Assembly: GCA_964563495.1 (NCBI GenBank)
Contig: CAZLYK010000095.1
Coordinates: 1 to 19,737, forward strand
DNA length: 19,737 bases
From: CAZLYK01 sp964563495
GTDB taxonomy: Bacteria > Acidobacteriota > Blastocatellia > RBC074
Direction: 5' to 3'
Of the stretch, positions 17,125 to 19,737 are shown piece by piece. The position numbers and the translations under genes were made by a program. The notes beneath the pieces are model-generated. The model saw only the letters and a program-made list of their open reading frames with translations, did not search any database and was not told where the DNA came from. The number at the start of each line of letters is the position of its first letter. Position 1 is the first letter of the stretch.

Positions 17125-18203
17125 CCTGAGCGTTTGGCGCGTGAGCGTTCTTCAGCCAATTTTGAGAGTTTCTTCCAGCGGTTTTTCTCGGACCTTTGTG
17201 CGAATTGGTCCTGGCGTCTGGCCAGGTGGCTCAGTTCGCGCTGCAGCTTGCGGTAATTTTCGAAGCGTTCGGCGGTCAGGTTACCCTGGTCGATAGCCAG
17301 ACGGACGGCGCAGCGCGGCTCTGTTTCGTGGCTGCAATCGGTGAAATAGCAATTGGCGGCGAGTACTTCAATATCCTCGAAGGTCGTTTCGATACCCTGA
17401 TCGGCGGCCCAAAGCTGGAGCTCGCGCATGCCCGGGGTGTCGAGCATGATCGCGCCGTTGGGCAGTCTGATCAGCTCGCGGTGGCGCGTTGTGTGCTGTC
17501 CGCGATCGTCGTGATCGCGGATCTCTTTGACCTGCTGGCGGTCAAAGCCGATCAGCCGGTTGATGATCGTCGATTTTCCGACCCCCGAAGTGCCTACCAG
17601 TGCAACCGTCCGGCCCGGAATCAGGTAATCCTCCAACTGCTCCAGTCCTTCGCCTTTGATTGCACAGACAGCGTGAACCGGAACGCCGGCGGCAACGGCG
17701 TCGATGGCGGCGAGCTTTTCTTCCAGGTCATCGCAGAGATCGGTCTTGGTCAGGAGGATGACCGGCCTCGCGCCGCTCTCCCAGGCGATTGCCAGGTAAC
17801 GCTCGATCCGGCGTGGATTAAAGTCCTGATTGAGCGAGGTGACGAGGAAGACCGTGTCTATATTCGCGCCGACGATCTGCTCTTCGGTCTTTGAGCCTTT
17901 GGTCTTGCGGGCGAACTTGCTCCGGCGCGGCAGGACGGCGTGGATCAACGCCCTGGTTTCGCCGCCCACGCGACGCAGCAACACCCAGTCTCCGACCGCC
18001 GGCAGATCGGTGCGGCTCTGAGCCTGGTGTTTGAGCCGGCCGACGATCTCTGCCAGGATTTCACCCTCAGCCGTCCGGACGCGATAAAACCTGTTGAATT
18101 CCATGGTCACGCGCCCGGGCTCAAAATCCTGGCCGGCGTATTCGTTAAAATCCGCGGCGAAGAGCTCGTCCCAACCCCATTGATTGAGCTCCTGACTAAT
18201 CAA
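17118..18203 (-). CDS. rsgA: Ribosome small-subunit-dependent GTPase A
   Basis: 361 aa, normal length. RsgA (YjeQ) is a circularly permuted GTPase that checks late maturation of the 30S subunit. An OB-fold (about 35-110) precedes the GTPase domain, whose motifs run in permuted order: G4 TKTD 152-155, G1 GTSGVGKST from 204, G2 around GQHTTRH (Thr238/239), and G3 DTPG 255-258. The zinc knuckle uses Cys285, Cys290, His292 and Cys298. The TTG start at 18203 has AGAGG 7 nt upstream, and the following residues (GWDELFAADFNEY) match the usual N-terminal extension, so the ATG at codon 34 is rejected. The stop codon comes from the family A palindrome. The gene is divergent from the beta-propeller gene and convergent with the FtsB-like gene. 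Confidence 0.95.
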   Translation of the reverse strand: MISQELNQWGWDELFAADFNEYAGQDFEPGRVTMEFNRFYRVRTAEGEILAEIVGRLKHQAQSRTDLPAVGDWVLLRRVGGETRALIHAVLPRRSKFARKTKGSKTEEQIVGANIDTVFLVTSLNQDFNPRRIERYLAIAWESGARPVILLTKTDLCDDLEEKLAAIDAVAAGVPVHAVCAIKGEGLEQLEDYLIPGRTVALVGTSGVGKSTIINRLIGFDRQQVKEIRDHDDRGQHTTRHRELIRLPNGAIMLDTPGMRELQLWAADQGIETTFEDIEVLAANCYFTDCSHETEPRCAVRLAIDQGNLTAERFENYRKLQRELSHLARRQDQFAQRSEKNRWKKLSKLAEERSRAKRSGK

Positions 18204-18291
18204 TTTTTTTCCTCTCAGCCGAAGGATCGATCAAAGGCAACTGTCTGATTATTCGGTCGATCATGCAGCCATGTCCATTTGGATCAGCAGA

Positions 18292-18320
18292 AAATAGACG
18301 GGGTGGACAGGTTTTCCACC
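18292..18320 (+). repeat. Family A half-repeat between rsgA and the propeller gene
   Basis: AAATAGACGGGGTGGACAGG is a degraded left half-unit, recognisable for about 28 nt. It sits in the 217-bp divergent intergenic region, the only copy here that is not near a gene's 3' end. Confidence 0.65.
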
Positions 18321-18420
18321 TACCCGTTTCTACTTTTGAGAAATATGGTCTACCATACCGCTCTCTCGTCATCAATCGCGCCGACGATATTCTTCGAGTT
18401 CACATCAAGGGAGGAACTAT

Positions 18421-19695
18421 ATGAGCCGTAGATTCGCGCTTGCTCTGTTGATCATCGTCATCAGCTCGATCGCCTCGTTCCGGTTCGCTTCAGCGGAGAA
18501 CTGGCCGCAGTGGCGTGGGCCGATGTTCAACGGCATCAGCAATGAGAAGAATCTGCCCTCGAAATGGGGCGTCGAAGAGAACGTTGTCTGGAAGCTGCAG
18601 TTGCCGGCCTGGAGCGGCTCGACGCCGATCATCTGGAATGAACATCTATTCCTCAACGTTGCGGACGGCAAAACGATACATCTCTGGGCCGTCGATCGCA
18701 ACAACGGGTCGGTTTTATGGAAGAAGTTTCTGAGTGACGGCGACACCAAGCTACGCAAGCAGAACATGTCTTCGCCGTCGCCGGTCACCGACGGCCGGAA
18801 TGTCTGGGTCATGACCGGCACCGGAATCGTCAAGGCCTTCGATTTCAAGGGCAATGAAGTCTGGTCGCGCGACGTGCAGAAGGAATACGGCAAATTCGGC
18901 CTCAACTGGGGGTACGCTTCATCGCCGCTGCTCTATGAGGGTTCGCTCTATATCCCGGTGCTGCACGGAATGAGGACCGATGAGCCTTCATATATCCTGC
19001 GAGTCGACAAGCAGACCGGCAAGACGATCTGGCGGGCAGAGCGCCCGACGCCGGCGATTCAGGAATCTCCCGATGCTTACATCACTCCAGCCATCTTGCG
19101 GCAGGGCGGGACGTTTGAATTGATCATCAGCGGCGGAGATTGCGTGACCGGCCACGATCCGGCGACGGGCAAGGAGCTTTGGCGGGCCTATGGGCTCAAT
19201 CCCGACAACGATCCGTTCCATCGGATAGTCAATTCGCCGGTCGTCGCCGACGGGATGATCTACGCCGGGAGCAAGTACAAAGCTTATCTGGCGCTGCGCG
19301 CCGGGGGGCGCGGCGACATTTCTCAAACCCATCGCGCCTGGGCGATCGATAACGGGCCCGATGTCCCGACACCGGTGACCGACGGCAAGTACTTCTATCT
19401 GATCCGCGACAACGGCGGGTTTCTCTGTCTCGACGCCAAGACCGGCAAAGAGATCTACCCCCCGCAGCGGCTCAAACCAGGCACCTACAGCTCATCTCCG
19501 GTGCTGGCCGATGGGAAGATTTACGCCACCAACGAAGACGGCGTGACGACCGTGCTCAGGGCCGGGCCGAAGTTCGAGATCATCTCCGAGAATGCCTTGA
19601 ATGATTACTGCCTGAGCTCGCCGGCGATCTCCGATGGACAGATCTTCATGCGCACGGCTCAGCACCTCTATTGCATCGGTAAGCGGGTGAAATAG
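18421..19695 (+). CDS. Exported PQQ-type beta-propeller repeat protein
   Basis: 424 aa. GGAGG lies 6 nt before the ATG. A signal peptide (basic MSRR, hydrophobic core, ASA cleavage-like site near residue 25) is followed by ENWPQWRGPMFNGIS, the typical opening of PQQ-like propeller proteins common in planctomycetes and acidobacteria. The rest consists of repeated blades with W-x-x-(D/N)-x-x-(T/N)-G-x-x-x-W elements, for example WAVDRNNGSVLWKK, LRVDKQTGKTIWRAE, HDPATGKELWRAYG and LDAKTGKEIY. BamB shares the fold, but the opening motif and the lack of a lipobox argue against BamB. It is probably a periplasmic scaffold or binding protein. A bound cofactor cannot be claimed. The stop codon TAG is the TAG of an adjoining family A half-repeat. 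Confidence 0.85.
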   Translation: MSRRFALALLIIVISSIASFRFASAENWPQWRGPMFNGISNEKNLPSKWGVEENVVWKLQLPAWSGSTPIIWNEHLFLNVADGKTIHLWAVDRNNGSVLWKKFLSDGDTKLRKQNMSSPSPVTDGRNVWVMTGTGIVKAFDFKGNEVWSRDVQKEYGKFGLNWGYASSPLLYEGSLYIPVLHGMRTDEPSYILRVDKQTGKTIWRAERPTPAIQESPDAYITPAILRQGGTFELIISGGDCVTGHDPATGKELWRAYGLNPDNDPFHRIVNSPVVADGMIYAGSKYKAYLALRAGGRGDISQTHRAWAIDNGPDVPTPVTDGKYFYLIRDNGGFLCLDAKTGKEIYPPQRLKPGTYSSSPVLADGKIYATNEDGVTTVLRAGPKFEIISENALNDYCLSSPAISDGQIFMRTAQHLYCIGKRVK

Positions 19696-19705
19696 ACAGG
19701 GTTAT
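19690..19705 (+). repeat. Family A half-repeat fragment after the propeller gene
   Basis: AAATAGACAGGGTTAT matches the outer end of the family A half-unit and provides the TAG stop of the preceding gene. It runs directly into a family B copy. Confidence 0.6.
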
Positions 19706-19737
19706 AGCAATTTTCATGCCGGTGCGACCGCGTCCTC
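19706..19737. repeat. Family B palindrome, second copy, cut by the window end
   Basis: AGCAATTTTCATG followed by GTGCGACCGCGTCCTC aligns with 7972-8003 with only a few differences in the outer arm. The right arm would lie beyond the window. Confidence 0.75.

Noticed and set aside
18421..19695. Propeller protein as BamB
   Set aside because: It has an ordinary signal peptide without a lipobox cysteine, and the ENWPQWRGP opening belongs to a different PQQ-like group.

Overview
The window looks like a chromosomal segment of a Gram-negative, LPS-making bacterium with a moderately high GC content. An acidobacterium of the Blastocatellia type is my best guess. This rests on the mix of a large PknB-type kinase fused to an FGE-fold domain, a CarD-family regulator, LptD, zinc-finger anti-sigma-like proteins, several TTG/GTG starts behind good Shine-Dalgarno sequences, and dense intergenic palindromes. 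The taxonomic call is inference; no rRNA or tRNA gene is present to test it.

Layout. 188-3761 (+): a membrane Ser/Thr kinase with a zinc ribbon and a C-terminal FGE-sulfatase-fold domain, then an exported protein with a PPC-like domain. 3800-5173 (+): argininosuccinate lyase (argH). 5155-5451: a perfect 92-bp palindrome and a candidate minus-strand small RNA. 5452-7950 (-): a class I/II aminotransferase, a small helix-turn-helix protein and a TIGR01777-type epimerase. 7951-8699: no intact gene, but two unrelated palindromic repeat families and a possible transposase remnant. 8700-14876 (+): a double zinc-finger anti-sigma-like protein, lptD, carD, and a subtilisin-like protease with two P domains. 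15296-17033 (+): a phosphohexomutase and an overlapping FtsB/DivIC-like protein. 17118-18203 (-): rsgA. 18421-19695 (+): an exported PQQ-type beta-propeller protein. Most genes are housekeeping or envelope functions and do not form one pathway. The clearest functional pairs are the kinase with the downstream exported protein, and the mutase with the FtsB-like protein (translationally coupled).

The most striking content is between the genes. A repeat family (family A) with half-unit AATAGACAGGATnnACAGGA appears ten times at or beside gene boundaries. Three copies are head-to-head dimers forming perfect palindromes with 43-47 bp arms (5155-5246, 12272-12365, 17035-17124); seven are single half-units. 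The three dimers differ from one another at seven columns of the half-unit, yet within each dimer both arms match perfectly, which is covariation-like evidence for a paired structure or an arm-homogenising process. Several copies supply the stop codon of the adjacent gene. A second family (B: 7972-8029 and the truncated copy at 19706-19737) and a third, nested multi-hairpin element (C: 8261-8438) are also present.
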